From an uncultured Croceicoccus sp. (GTDB taxonomy: Bacteria; Pseudomonadota; Alphaproteobacteria; Sphingomonadales; Sphingomonadaceae): a DNA stretch of 64,000 bases. The stretch lies in NCBI RefSeq assembly GCF_947496385.1, contig NZ_CANMCP010000002.1, forward strand, positions 124,001-188,000. The letters are read 5' to 3'. The translations under genes were made by a program, and so were the position numbers. This document shows positions 8,418-16,303 of the stretch, one piece after another. The stretch's first letter is position 1; every line of letters starts with the position of its first letter. Below the pieces are notes generated by a model that was not told the DNA's origin, made no database searches, and saw only the letters and a list, made by a program, of their open reading frames with translations.

Positions 8418-9290
8418 ATGCCCAAGCGTTCGAAATTCTTCTGCATCGCCGTCGAAGGCGCCACCTGCGATGGCCGCACGCTCGATCGCAGCGCGCTCGA
8501 AGAGATGGCCGAAACCTACGATCCCAAGACCTACACGGCGCGGATCAACATGGAACACATCCGCGGCTTTTCCGCCGACGCGCCCTTCAATGCCTATGGC
8601 GACGTCGTTGCGCTCGAGACCCGCGATGTCGAGATCCAGCTGGGCGGCAAGACCGAGACGAAGCTCGGCCTGTTTGCGCAGATCGATGCACTCGACACGC
8701 TGATCGAATTGAATGGCAAGGGCCAGAAGCTGTTCAGCTCGGTCGAGCTCAATCCGAACTTCGCCGGCACCGGGAAAGCCTATCTCCAGGGTCTCGCCGT
8801 CACCGACAGCCCGGCTTCGCTCGGCACGGAGGTCATGCAGTTCGCGGCGAATGCGTCCACCAACCCCTTTGCGGAGCGCAAGGTCGAAAAGGGCAATTTC
8901 TTCTCGGCCGCGCACGAGGTCACCGAACTCGAGTTCTCCGACGCCCAGGCGGAGCCGTCTGAGACCGCCGCTCTGGTGAAAGAGGCAAAAGGCCTGTTCG
9001 CGTCGATGAAGCAGTTCTTTGCAGGGCAGAGCGATCCCAAGTCTGAAGAAAAGCCCGAACAACCCGAACCGGCAAACGATAATATCGCCGCCTTCAACGC
9101 ATTTGCCGATGGCATGAACAAGCTGGCATCGGCCGTCGAGAAGCAAGGAAAGGATCTTACCGCCAGCATCACTCAGCTGCGCGGCGATCATGACGCGCTC
9201 AAAGCATCGGTCGAGAAGACCGACAAGGGCGGCGCGCAGCGCCCGCTCGCCAGCGGCCAGAACGCGAACTTCGCCCGCACCGACTGCTGA
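8418..9290 (+). CDS. Capsid scaffolding protease, P2 gpO-like
   Basis: 290 residues. P2 gpO is an internal scaffold and serine protease that trims capsid, scaffold and portal proteins. The N-terminal protease region begins KRSKFFCIAVEGATCDGR and contains YDPKTYTARINMEHIRG, whose histidine (residue about 49) matches the position of the gpO catalytic histidine; SSVELNPNF supplies a serine. The C-terminal third is the charged coiled scaffold part. ATG 8418 is preferred over an upstream ATG because homology starts there. The leader from the late site is about 160 bp, unlike the other late operons. Confidence 0.9.
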   Translation: MPKRSKFFCIAVEGATCDGRTLDRSALEEMAETYDPKTYTARINMEHIRGFSADAPFNAYGDVVALETRDVEIQLGGKTETKLGLFAQIDALDTLIELNGKGQKLFSSVELNPNFAGTGKAYLQGLAVTDSPASLGTEVMQFAANASTNPFAERKVEKGNFFSAAHEVTELEFSDAQAEPSETAALVKEAKGLFASMKQFFAGQSDPKSEEKPEQPEPANDNIAAFNAFADGMNKLASAVEKQGKDLTASITQLRGDHDALKASVEKTDKGGAQRPLASGQNANFARTDC

Positions 9291-9335
9291 TCCCCGCCTT
9301 CTCCCCCGCACTTCTCTCCCGACAGGACCGCCCCT

Positions 9336-10460
9336 ATGCGCAACGAAACCCGTGCCCTCTTTTCCGCCTATGTCAGCCAGATCGCCCTGCTGAACTCGGT
9401 ACCCGACGCCACCGTCCGCTTCGCCGTCGATCCGTCGATCGAGCAAAAGCTCGAGGAGCGGATGAAGGAATCGTCCGAGTTCCTGAGCGCGATCAACATG
9501 GTGCCGGTCTCCCAGCAGGTCGGCCAGACCATCGGTCTCGAGGCCACGCGCACCATCGCCGGGCGTACCAACACCGCCGGCGGCAATCGCCGCAATCCCA
9601 CCGACCCGACCGGCAATGAGGAGCGGAACAACTACCATTGCCGCCAGACCAATTTCGACTGGGCGCGCAGCTATGCCGCGATGGATGCTTGGCGCCACCG
9701 TCCCGACTTCGAAACGAAGCTGCGCGACGCGATCCTGAAACAGCAGGGCCGCGACCGGATCATGATCGGTTGGCACGGCACCCATGCCGCTGCCGAGACC
9801 GATCGCGTGGCGAACCCGATGCTTCAGGACGTCAACGAAGGCTGGCTGCACAAGATCCGCAACCGCGCGCCGGAAATGGTGATGTCGGACGGTGATCTCA
9901 CGGTGATGTCTGATGGAGAGGCAAATCCGGCGCTCGATGCCATTTACGTCAAGGCCGGTGCTGAACTCTACGATGCGAGCCTCGAAAACGCGGTCAATGC
10001 GGCGGCGGACTATTCCTCGCTCGACGCGCTGGTTCTCGACGCAAAGCGGCTGCTTCCCGAATGGCACCGCGGCGATACCGATCTCGTCGTCATCGTTGGC
10101 CATGACCTGGTCGACGACAAGTACTTCAACATCGTCCAGAACGCCGGCGCCCTCGCCACCGAGGTCGAGGCCGCCGATCGCATCATCCGCTCGGACAAGC
10201 AGATCGGCGGGCTTCCCGCCGTGCGCGTGCCGTTCTTCCCGGCCGATGGCATCCTCATCACCCGGCTCGATAACCTCGCCATCTATATCCAGGAAGGCAC
10301 GCGCCGCCGGCAGCTGAAGGACGAGAGCGAATATGATCGCATCGCCAACTACGAAAGCGTGAACGAGGATTACGTCGTCGAGGATTACGAGCTCGCCGTG
10401 CTGGTCGAGAATATCGTGATCGGCGCCGCCCCGGCACGCCCCGAACCCGCCCCCGCATAA
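9336..10460 (+). CDS. Major capsid protein, P2 gpN-like
   Basis: 374 residues with HK97-fold capsid character of the P2 N family. Recognisable stretches are VPVSQQVGQTIGL, FDWARSYAAMDAWRH, RDRIMIGWHGTHAA and NPMLQDVNEGWLHKIR. The N-terminus is expected to be trimmed by the scaffold protease encoded just upstream. A CAGGACCGCCC leader precedes the ATG; a near copy stands before the next gene, suggesting shared translation signals. Confidence 0.95.
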   Translation: MRNETRALFSAYVSQIALLNSVPDATVRFAVDPSIEQKLEERMKESSEFLSAINMVPVSQQVGQTIGLEATRTIAGRTNTAGGNRRNPTDPTGNEERNNYHCRQTNFDWARSYAAMDAWRHRPDFETKLRDAILKQQGRDRIMIGWHGTHAAAETDRVANPMLQDVNEGWLHKIRNRAPEMVMSDGDLTVMSDGEANPALDAIYVKAGAELYDASLENAVNAAADYSSLDALVLDAKRLLPEWHRGDTDLVVIVGHDLVDDKYFNIVQNAGALATEVEAADRIIRSDKQIGGLPAVRVPFFPADGILITRLDNLAIYIQEGTRRRQLKDESEYDRIANYESVNEDYVVEDYELAVLVENIVIGAAPARPEPAPA

Positions 10461-10479
10461 CCCCAATCGCTGACACCCC

Positions 10480-10500
10480 GGCCCGGCATTGATCCGGGCC
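10480..10500 (+). other. Intergenic hairpin between capsid and small terminase genes
   Basis: GGCCCGG (10480-10486) and CCGGGCC (10494-10500) form a 7-bp GC stem with a 7-base loop, shortly after the capsid stop. There is no U tract. It may stabilise the capsid mRNA or lower read-through to the small terminase gene. Confidence 0.35.
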
Positions 10501-10531
10501 GGGCCACCCTTTCCGACAGGACCGCCCTTCG

Positions 10532-11302
10532 ATGACCAGCCTCGCGATGCGACACCGCGCCCGGACCATGGCGCAAAAGCGTGCAGCCCCTGCCGCCAAG
10601 GCCGCGCCGCGCCGCGCCGATCGCGCCGAGAGCGATTACCAGATCCGGCTTGCCGAGCTGGGCGAAGATCTGCGCGGGCTGAAAGACATGCAATCGATCG
10701 AGGCGAAAATCGCCCGCAAGGCCGAGCTGCTGCCCAAGTATGACGACTGGGCCGAAGGCGTGCTCGCCGCCGCACGCGAGGCCGAGGACAAGAACCAGAT
10801 GGTGCAAAGCGATCGCATCCTGGTGCAGACGATGATCTGGGCGATCGACACCGCCGACGAGGCCCGCGCCCTGCCCCGAGCGCGCTGCGTATTGCGGCAC
10901 GGCATGGAACTGCCCTCGCGCTTCGAACGCACGCTGGGCTGCATGATCGCCGAGGAATTTGCCGAGACCGCGCTGCGCGCCATGACGAGCGATAGCAACG
11001 CCGTGCCCGAAACGCGCCCGCTCCTCGAGATCGCCGAGCTGACCGAAGGCGAGGACATGCCCGACCAGGCACGCGCCAAGCTGCACAAAGCGATCGCGAT
11101 TGCGACCCTGCGCGCCGCCGACGCGGCCGAGGCGGGCGACAAGTCCGGCGATGGCCCCGCCGGCGGGAAAAAGGCCGCACTGGATTTTGCGCTGCGCCAT
11201 GCGCGCCGCGCCCTCGCGCTCGATGACAAATCGGGCGTGAAGAAGCTGATCGAACAACGGGAGCGGGAGGCCATCAAGCTGGCAGCCGCGAACGACGAAT
11301 GA
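10532..11302 (+). CDS. Terminase small subunit, P2 gpM-like
   Basis: 256 residues; in P2 this subunit recognises the cos site and directs the gpP motor. It is alpha-helical and highly charged throughout. Segments such as ADRAESDYQIRLAELGEDLR, YDDWAEGVLAA and LPSRFERTLGCMIAEEF are those expected of the gpM family, and it follows the capsid gene as in P2. Its stop overlaps an alternative start of the small membrane-protein gene. Confidence 0.88.
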   Translation: MTSLAMRHRARTMAQKRAAPAAKAAPRRADRAESDYQIRLAELGEDLRGLKDMQSIEAKIARKAELLPKYDDWAEGVLAAAREAEDKNQMVQSDRILVQTMIWAIDTADEARALPRARCVLRHGMELPSRFERTLGCMIAEEFAETALRAMTSDSNAVPETRPLLEIAELTEGEDMPDQARAKLHKAIAIATLRAADAAEAGDKSGDGPAGGKKAALDFALRHARRALALDDKSGVKKLIEQREREAIKLAAANDE

Positions 11303-11313
11303 AAGGATATTCG

Positions 11314-11472
11314 ATGCTGATCTTGCTGTCTATTTTCGCACTTTTGCTGGGTGCATACCTTTTTGGAACGGCTGCGCTCATCGCAGATCGATCGCGAAAT
11401 TCTTGGCTCAACCACTTTGCCACGCGCCAACCCCGATCAATTTTCGAGACGCGAAAAGCCGGTCTCGCCTGA
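11314..11472 (+). CDS. Small single-span membrane protein
   Basis: 52 residues, with AAGGA 6 bases before ATG 11314; an in-frame ATG at 11299 overlapping the terminase stop is an alternative start. Residues 2-24 (LILLSIFALLLGAYLFGTAA and on) are one hydrophobic span, followed by a basic tail. It stands between the packaging and head-completion genes, a place where P2 itself has no gene. No family is recognised. Possible roles are membrane perturbation or an accessory moron product. Confidence 0.5.
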   Translation: MLILLSIFALLLGAYLFGTAALIADRSRNSWLNHFATRQPRSIFETRKAGLA

Positions 11473-11614
11473 AATTCGCGGCCCGCCGGCCGCACCGACC
11501 TCGCCCCACGGCGCTCGGGGGCGGAAGACGAAGGACGGAGCAGGCTTGCCTGCCAAACCGCATCCTCTCGCGCTTCCCCACCCCCGAAAACCTTGACCGC
11601 TCGAAAGGAGCACC

Positions 11615-12097
11615 ATGTCCGGCTTCGTTGCCCGCCCGCCGTCCGAAACGGCCCCGCTCCCGGCGGCCGACCTGGTCGCGGGCGATGCGTTCTGGCCGGG
11701 CGTATCGATTGCCGGCTTTCGCGACGCGATGAAGTTCGGGCGCAGCGCAGTCAACGATGAGCGCGTGCGCGATGCCCTGCGCGGCGCCATGGTCCATGTC
11801 CGCCGCGAACTGCGCATGTGGAAGCTCGCGCATGTTCTCGCCGGCGCCACCACGCTCGCAGCGATCGATACGGAAATGATCGACGGCGAACCGGCCTCGG
11901 TCCTGCTTTATCGCCGGGCGGTGTTCTGCACGGCCGCGGCCGATCTTGCCGAAACGCACCATGACGTCAGCGCCACGGCCGATGGCCGCAGCCGCATCGA
12001 TGACGAGGTCACCGCAGCGGACGAGCTGCGCCGCAACGCGACCCACGCGATCCGCGACATCATCGGCGTTACACGCACGACAGTCGAGCTGATCTGA
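11615..12097 (+). CDS. Head completion/stabilisation protein, P2 gpL-like
   Basis: 160 residues, predicted to close the filled head and form the tail-attachment interface. WPGVSIAGFRDAMK, VRDALRGAMVHVRRELR and YRRAVFCTAAADLAE, followed by the tail TAADELRRNATHAIRDIIG, match what is expected of the gpL family. ATG 11615 follows GAAAGGAG by about 4 bases. The stop overlaps the next start. Confidence 0.9.
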   Translation: MSGFVARPPSETAPLPAADLVAGDAFWPGVSIAGFRDAMKFGRSAVNDERVRDALRGAMVHVRRELRMWKLAHVLAGATTLAAIDTEMIDGEPASVLLYRRAVFCTAAADLAETHHDVSATADGRSRIDDEVTAADELRRNATHAIRDIIGVTRTTVELI

Positions 12098-12279
12098 TGA
12101 AAAAGGCGATCTTGCTCCTCGCTGTGGTTTCGTGCTGCGCGCTCATTTTTCTTTTCGCTGTCCTCCTGGCGTTTCTCCTGGCCCCGATTTCCGCCTTGGC
12201 GGCATTCACCCGCACCTTGGGCGAAGACATGGGTTTCGCTTTTGAACTGACCTCACAATTCTGGCGGGATTGGACCTGA
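12097..12279 (+). CDS. Small hydrophobic membrane protein
   Basis: 60 residues with a very hydrophobic region from residue 4 to about 37 (ILLLAVVSCCALIFLFAVLL and on), enough for one long span or a hairpin, after a KK start. It overlaps both neighbours by the ATGA arrangement, so it is translated within the gpL-gpX unit. Its position near the lysis genes suggests a holin or antiholin-like function, but the sequence has no diagnostic motif. Confidence 0.6.
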   Translation: MKKAILLLAVVSCCALIFLFAVLLAFLLAPISALAAFTRTLGEDMGFAFELTSQFWRDWT

Positions 12280-12485
12280 TGCGGGTCCATTCGATCCAGG
12301 GCGACACGGTCGATCTCGTCTGCTGGCGCGAGCTGGGCAGCGAACGATCGGTGAGCGCCGTGCTGGCCCGCAATCCGGATCTCGCCGCGCTCGGGCCGGT
12401 GCTGCCGGCGGGCACACCAATCGACCTGCCCGATACGCCGACCGTCACCGCGCCGACCATCAAACTCGTCCAGCTTTGGGATTGA
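12279..12485 (+). CDS. Tail protein X, P2 gpX-like
   Basis: 68 residues of the LysM-like P2 X family, which acts in tail assembly. The conserved pattern is HSIQGDTVDLVCWRELG, then VLARNPDLAALGPVLPAGTPIDLPD and a terminal KLVQLWD. ATG 12279 overlaps the preceding stop. An ATG nine bases earlier in the same frame is less likely because it would lengthen the overlap. Confidence 0.93.
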   Translation: MRVHSIQGDTVDLVCWRELGSERSVSAVLARNPDLAALGPVLPAGTPIDLPDTPTVTAPTIKLVQLWD

Positions 12486-12492
12486 CCGAACG

Positions 12493-12912
12493 ATGACACA
12501 GGAATTCTTCACTGGCTTCACCGCTCTTTCGGTCCTCGGACTGATCGGCGGGGGTCTGCGCTTTGCCTGGAAACAGCTGACGGGCCGCATCGACAAGCGC
12601 GGCGCCGAACTCGATGCGCGCGAAAAGGCGTTCGAGGAAATGCGCGACAGCCGGATCCGCGTGCTCGAGGCCGAGGTCGCGCGCATGGGCGAGCAGATGC
12701 AAAAGATCATGGAAACGGTCAGCAAGCAGCGCACCGCCATCCACTTGCTGGTTTCGAAAATCGCCCGCGACGAACCGGCCGCTCCCGAGCTGGCGCATGT
12801 GCAGGTGCTGCTGGGCGAGGAGTTCCCTGGCATCCTGCGCGACGCGCGCATGACCGGCATCCCGCCCTACAACTTCACCGACGACGCCCAACCAGTGCCG
12901 CAGGAGGCCTGA
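12493..12912 (+). CDS. Membrane-anchored coiled-coil protein in the lysis region
   Basis: 139 residues. A hydrophobic N-terminal segment (about 8-25, FTALSVLGLIGGG) is followed by a long heptad-rich helix (about 35-90) and a short C-terminal domain ending near a PPYNFTDD segment. It lies between tail X and the endolysin, where P2 encodes its holin Y, but one predicted span and a long coiled coil are not typical of a canonical holin. It may be a holin-like or lysis-control protein. Function not established. Confidence 0.7.
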   Translation: MTQEFFTGFTALSVLGLIGGGLRFAWKQLTGRIDKRGAELDAREKAFEEMRDSRIRVLEAEVARMGEQMQKIMETVSKQRTAIHLLVSKIARDEPAAPELAHVQVLLGEEFPGILRDARMTGIPPYNFTDDAQPVPQEA

Positions 12913-12915
12913 CCC

Positions 12916-13368
12916 ATGAAGCTTTCGCCGCACTTCAGTCTCGCGGAATTCACGAACAGCGCCACCGCGCGCCGCCTCGGCATAGCCAACGGCCCGACCC
13001 TCGATCACATCGAGGCGATGGGGCATCTGAGCCGCGCGGTGCTCGAACCCGTGCGTGAACAGTTCGGCCGCCCGGTGCGCATCACCAGCGGCTATCGCTG
13101 CCCCGCGCTTAGCCGCGCCGTCGGATCTTCAGCCCGATCGCAGCATTGCAAGGGGCAGGCCGCCGACTTCGAGATCGCCGGCGTCTCCAACCTCGCTGTC
13201 GCGACATGGATCCGCGACAATTTGCGCTTCGATCAGCTGATCCTCGAAAACTACGTCCGCGGCGATCCCAACTCGGGCTGGATCCATTGCAGCTATCGCC
13301 CCGATCGCGCGCGTCATTCGGTGCTGACCTATACCCGCCGCAAATATTGGAAAGGGCTGGTCGCATGA
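12916..13368 (+). CDS. Endolysin, peptidase M15 family
   Basis: 150-residue zinc peptidase of the M15_3 (YcbK-like) type that would cut peptidoglycan peptide cross-links at lysis. The zinc ligands are visible as H77 and D84 in SQHCKGQAADFEI and H124 in GWIHCSY; TSGYRCPALSRAVG (58-70) is the usual preceding block. There is no signal peptide, so release should depend on a holin. ATG 12916 is close to the previous stop and its end overlaps the i-spanin start. Confidence 0.93.
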   Translation: MKLSPHFSLAEFTNSATARRLGIANGPTLDHIEAMGHLSRAVLEPVREQFGRPVRITSGYRCPALSRAVGSSARSQHCKGQAADFEIAGVSNLAVATWIRDNLRFDQLILENYVRGDPNSGWIHCSYRPDRARHSVLTYTRRKYWKGLVA

Positions 13369-13940
13369 CGCTGCCGCCCCTCCTCGCTCGTATCGTGGCC
13401 CGCGTCGGCCTGACCGGCCTGCTGCTGGCAATCGCAATCTTTATCGCCGCGTTTCAAAGCGTGCAGCTGGGCGGCATGCGCATCGGCCCGATCGCGGTCG
13501 AAGGCTGGCGGCCGAAGGCGATGCGCCTTGCTCAAGAGATGAAGGACGTTGCCGCCGCCCAGGACGAAGCCTCCGCCCGCGCCCGCGCCGAACATGCCCG
13601 CGCCGAAACCGCCTATCGCCAACTCGCGCAAAGGATCGATGACAATGCCGATGACCAGACCTCGCAAGCGATGGCTGCTGCCGATCGCTACATTGCTGCT
13701 CACCGCGTGCGGGCCAAAACCGCTGACTGTCCACCCGGCGGAACCTTTACCCCCGCCAGCGATCGCGGCGCCGGACACGCTGAAGCAGCCGGTCGATCGC
13801 CCCAGCTGGATGCGCCCTCTGAGCCTGATGATGGAGGCATGGTGGTCGTAAGCGCCGCCGACGTGCGGATCTGCACGTCGAACACGCTGCGCGCCGAAGC
13901 CGCGCGCGATTGGGCAATTTCGCTCGAGGCGATGCACTGA
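13365..13940 (+). CDS. Rz-like inner-membrane spanin
   Basis: 191 residues. An N-terminal transmembrane anchor (about 14-34, LTGLLLAIAIFIAAFQSVQ) is followed by a periplasmic coiled coil (about 55-110) and a C-terminal region with two cysteines. It overlaps the endolysin stop (ATGA at 13365), and a lipoprotein gene is embedded in its +1 frame, which is the diagnostic Rz/Rz1 arrangement. Together they should fuse inner and outer membranes as the last lysis step. Confidence 0.85.
   Translation: MTLPPLLARIVARVGLTGLLLAIAIFIAAFQSVQLGGMRIGPIAVEGWRPKAMRLAQEMKDVAAAQDEASARARAEHARAETAYRQLAQRIDDNADDQTSQAMAAADRYIAAHRVRAKTADCPPGGTFTPASDRGAGHAEAAGRSPQLDAPSEPDDGGMVVVSAADVRICTSNTLRAEAARDWAISLEAMH
13645..13851 (+). 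CDS. Rz1-like outer-membrane spanin lipoprotein (embedded)
   Basis: 68 residues entirely inside the Rz-like gene in another frame. MPMTRPRKRW, a hydrophobic stretch and the lipobox LLTAC (lipidated Cys22) form a signal peptidase II site. The mature part is proline-rich (EPLPPPAIAAPD), typical of Rz1 proteins. AAGGA lies 9 bases before ATG 13645; an ATG at 13639 is also possible but too close to that site. Confidence 0.85.
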   Translation: MPMTRPRKRWLLPIATLLLTACGPKPLTVHPAEPLPPPAIAAPDTLKQPVDRPSWMRPLSLMMEAWWS

Positions 13941-13943
13941 GCC

Positions 13944-14426
13944 ATGCGCAAGCACGACACCCTACGCGCGGCGCTCACCGCCGCCTTCCCCGATCTGACC
14001 CGCGATCCGCAGGCGCTGTCGATCTATATCGACAAGGGCCGCATCGCCGCCCGCGCAGGGCCTGGCGGCGCCTACCGGGCTACCGGCTTCGAATGGCGCT
14101 ATACCGTGAATGCCGTGCTGCTCGACTTTGCCGGCGATCCCAACCATCTCGCCGTCACCGTGCTCGAATGGATCCGCACCGCGCAGCCCGAACGGCTGCA
14201 GAACCATAGAACCGGCGACGAGGCTTTCAGCTTCGAGGTCGATATCCTCGATGATCAGAAGGCTGACATCGCCATCACGATCGAGCTGGACGAAGCGGTC
14301 GACATCGCCGCCGATGGCACCATGACCTATCGCGACGAACCCGATATCAATCCGCCGTTCGATGGCGTACCGCCCGAAACCTCGCTCGATGCCATCACGC
14401 TCGGCGGCGCAGGCCTGTTGCCATGA
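13944..14426 (+). CDS. Tail completion protein R, P2 gpR-like
   Basis: 160 residues. P2 gpR completes the tail at the head-proximal end. The family pattern begins MRKHDTLRAALTAAFPDL and continues with IYIDKGRIAAR, FEWRYTVNAVLLDF and FEVDILDDQKADIAITIEL. It follows the lysis cassette and overlaps gpS by 4 bases, as in P2. Confidence 0.93.
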   Translation: MRKHDTLRAALTAAFPDLTRDPQALSIYIDKGRIAARAGPGGAYRATGFEWRYTVNAVLLDFAGDPNHLAVTVLEWIRTAQPERLQNHRTGDEAFSFEVDILDDQKADIAITIELDEAVDIAADGTMTYRDEPDINPPFDGVPPETSLDAITLGGAGLLP

Positions 14427-14896
14427 GCTTTTCGAACAAAAGCATGGAGGCCTTCGCAGAATATTTTGAAGAAATGCTGTCGGACCTTAGTCCCGCCCGG
14501 CGCAAGGTCATTTCAAAAAAGGTGGGGCAGCAGTTGCGTCGCTCGAATCAGGGCCGCATCCGCAAGAATGTCGAGCCGGACGGCGGCGCCATGGAGCCGC
14601 GCAAGCAGAAATACAGCATGACGCGCGGCGGCAAGAAGATCCGCAGCGGCAAGATGTTTCGCAATTTGCCCAAGGCGAAATACCTCCGCGTCTATCCGGA
14701 ACAGGACGAAGTCACGATCGGCATCGGCAACCCCCTGGCGAGCCTGCATCACTACGGCAAGGAAATGACCATCGGTCGAACCAAATCCGGGGCGCGGGTG
14801 CGGCACAAATATGCGGCCCGCCGCCTGCTAGGCTTCGATGATGAGGATATCGGCAAGATGACCGATACGCTGCTCGAATGGATGAGCCGGGATTAA
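14423..14896 (+). CDS. Tail completion protein S, P2 gpS-like
   Basis: 157 residues, basic. LSPARRKVISKKVGQQLRRS is the expected N-terminal block of the virion morphogenesis family; GKMFRNLPKAKYLRV and HHYGKEMTIG are further family-like segments. It ends the gpR-gpS pair. Its stop overlaps the 3' end of the convergent membrane-protein gene by 4 bp, so the insertion block that follows begins exactly here. Confidence 0.92.
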   Translation: MSFSNKSMEAFAEYFEEMLSDLSPARRKVISKKVGQQLRRSNQGRIRKNVEPDGGAMEPRKQKYSMTRGGKKIRSGKMFRNLPKAKYLRVYPEQDEVTIGIGNPLASLHHYGKEMTIGRTKSGARVRHKYAARRLLGFDDEDIGKMTDTLLEWMSRD

Positions 14897-15264
14897 GTGC
14901 GGAAACCTGTCTCGTCCAGTGCCCGGCGATATTCGGCCTCATCGATGAGGCCCAGCTTGTAATCTTCCTCGATGGCGGCGCGCTCCTCGCGCCGCATCTG
15001 GCGATCGAATTCGCGGGCTGATTCGGCATCCTGCGCCTTTTCGTGAGCGATACGATCAGGATGCTTGCGCAAAACGGCGACTATCGCGACCATCACGAAG
15101 ATGATGATAACCGCCCACCCGGTCCAGAAAATGCCCAACGCCGTGGCAAAGGCCCAGATTGGTACGCCGAGGACGCCGGGCATCCCATCACTATGCCGCA
15201 ATTCCATGATTATCGTGGCGATGGGCACGCCGATCCAGCATCCCAGGACGATTAACTCCCACAT
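14893..15264 (-). CDS. Two-span membrane protein with SHOCT-like C-terminus
   Basis: 123 residues, beginning MWELIVLGCWIGVPIATIIM. Hydrophobic segments at about 3-20 and 32-66 give two to three spans, followed by a charged cytosolic tail ending EEDYKLGLIDEAEYRRALD, which resembles a SHOCT oligomerisation motif. The start at 15264 is two bases after the stop of the RHH regulator gene, so the two form an operon opposed to the late genes. A similar RHH plus membrane-protein pair lies at 46846-47477. Function unknown. Confidence 0.7.
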   Translation of the reverse strand: MWELIVLGCWIGVPIATIIMELRHSDGMPGVLGVPIWAFATALGIFWTGWAVIIIFVMVAIVAVLRKHPDRIAHEKAQDAESAREFDRQMRREERAAIEEDYKLGLIDEAEYRRALDETGFRT

Positions 15265-15266
15265 GG

Positions 15267-15422
15267 CTACGTATCCCGCTCTATCGCTGTCGCTACGAGA
15301 CGGCGGATAGCTTCGGCGCGGGAGGGGATATCGGCTTGCTTGCGCCGCCAATCGTCGAGTTCCGCAATCCAAGTTTCAGTAGCGCGCATTTCGAAGCGCA
15401 CGGAAAGGAGTTCTTCAGCCAT
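15267..15422 (-). CDS. Ribbon-helix-helix (CopG/Arc-type) regulator
   Basis: 51 residues. LLSVRFEMRA gives the beta-strand, and helices follow in TETWIAELDDWRRKQADIPS and RAEAIRRLVATAIE. It shares the segment DDWRR-Q-ADIPSRAEAIRRLVA with the protein at 46846-46995, so the two are paralogues. It is encoded just upstream of the membrane-protein gene and is preceded by two GTTACGTAAC palindromes, which are likely autoregulatory operators. It is probably a repressor of its own operon. Confidence 0.75.
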   Translation of the reverse strand: MAEELLSVRFEMRATETWIAELDDWRRKQADIPSRAEAIRRLVATAIERDT

Positions 15423-15426
15423 AAAA

Positions 15427-15468
15427 GTTACGTAACACCCATTGACAAGGGGGTCAAGGTTACGTAAC
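15427..15468 (-). promoter_or_regulatory. Paired GTTACGTAAC operators of the RHH operon
   Basis: The perfect 10-bp palindrome GTTACGTAAC occurs at 15427-15436 and 15459-15468, 32 bp apart (about three helical turns). Between them, on the minus strand, lies TTGACC, a possible -35, with a weak -10 overlapping the proximal palindrome. Occupancy by the RHH protein would block the promoter. Confidence 0.6.
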
Positions 15469-15537
15469 TAGTGGTGACAGGCCGAGGGGAAGCAGCAACT
15501 TCCCACCCGACCCTAACTCGAACCGAGGAACTGACTC

Positions 15538-15957
15538 ATGGTCCAAGCTGCTTTCTTCTCTACATCACCACGCCTGCCTGCCGCCACTGTTTTTCGCGGC
15601 CCCTTCGGCAACCCGCGCAATCACACGCACGATCTGACCACCGCGGTTGCGCGCCTGTGCCGCAACGCCCGCTCCGACCTGTTCGACATGGCCGCCGATT
15701 GCCTCAACCATGATCTGGACGAACACGCGATCCAACTGGGCATCGTCCGCCGCGAATTGCGCCCCGCGATCCACAGCTGCGAAATCGGCGACGGTGCCCG
15801 CTTCGAACTCGAAATGCTGCTCGATCATATGGATGCGACCGCAGCGACGCTTACCCATTTCGACCTCGATGATCTTGGCGACCTTTATGGCAATTGGGAA
15901 TTGCGCCTCGCCGCCATCCTGCTGGCCGACATCGACGGCGGGAGGATCGTGGCATGA
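15538..15957 (+). CDS. Unknown phage protein in insertion block
   Basis: 139 residues with GAGGA 8 bases before ATG 15538, so translation is likely. The central part is acidic and helical (ELRPAIHSCEIGDGARFELE, LLDHMDATAATLTHFDLDDL). No domain is recognised. Its stop overlaps the next start by ATGA, making a two-gene unit (15538-16247) opposite in direction to the RHH operon, with which it shares the upstream region. Confidence 0.6.
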   Translation: MVQAAFFSTSPRLPAATVFRGPFGNPRNHTHDLTTAVARLCRNARSDLFDMAADCLNHDLDEHAIQLGIVRRELRPAIHSCEIGDGARFELEMLLDHMDATAATLTHFDLDDLGDLYGNWELRLAAILLADIDGGRIVA

Positions 15958-16247
15958 CCGGTCCGCAGAACGTTAATTATTACCTCGTCTCCGATGCGCA
16001 GATGGCGGGTCTTGACGATACCCGCTTGGCAATCCTCGGTCTCGCGCAGCTTGTATCGGGCGGCGAATGGAACGAACCGATCGTCGAAGTGGAGCGACCG
16101 CTCCTGCGTACCCTGCTGGAGCGACTGGCGGAAGGCATCAAGATCAATGCCGACCCCGAAGCCGTCGATAACATCTGGCTCTCGACCGAGGAGTTGCAGG
16201 ATATGAAACGCCCCGCCCCGGGCGAGGAAAAACGATCAAAAATGTAA
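15954..16247 (+). CDS. Unknown small protein
   Basis: 97 residues, start overlapping the previous stop. An amphipathic middle (RLAILGLAQLVSGGEWNEPI, LLRTLLERLAEGI) and acidic tail are visible. No family is recognised. The stop codon lies inside an 8-bp hairpin (16243-16261) just before the toxin-antitoxin promoter region. Confidence 0.55.
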   Translation: MTGPQNVNYYLVSDAQMAGLDDTRLAILGLAQLVSGGEWNEPIVEVERPLLRTLLERLAEGIKINADPEAVDNIWLSTEELQDMKRPAPGEEKRSKM

Positions 16248-16303
16248 AGTCAGACTTTACAAAACACTTGCGCAAAAGCGTATAGTATGACAATACACTA
16301 TGC
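16243..16303 (+). promoter_or_regulatory. Hairpin and promoter/operator region of the HigBA module
   Basis: TGTAAAGT-CAG-ACTTTACA (16243-16261) covers the upstream stop codon and may end the preceding transcript. TTGCGC (16268-16273), a 17-bp gap and CAATAC (16291-16296) form a candidate promoter. GTATAGT (16280-16286) and ACTATGC (16297-16303) form an imperfect dyad over it, which suits the autoregulation common to HigA antitoxins. Confidence 0.45.

Noticed and set aside
8208-11180. A very long open frame (about 990 codons) on the minus strand opposite scaffold, capsid and small terminase genes
   Set aside because: It is a shadow of the GC-biased plus-strand genes: composition is Arg/Gly/His-rich without domains, and the plus-strand frames have clear family matches.
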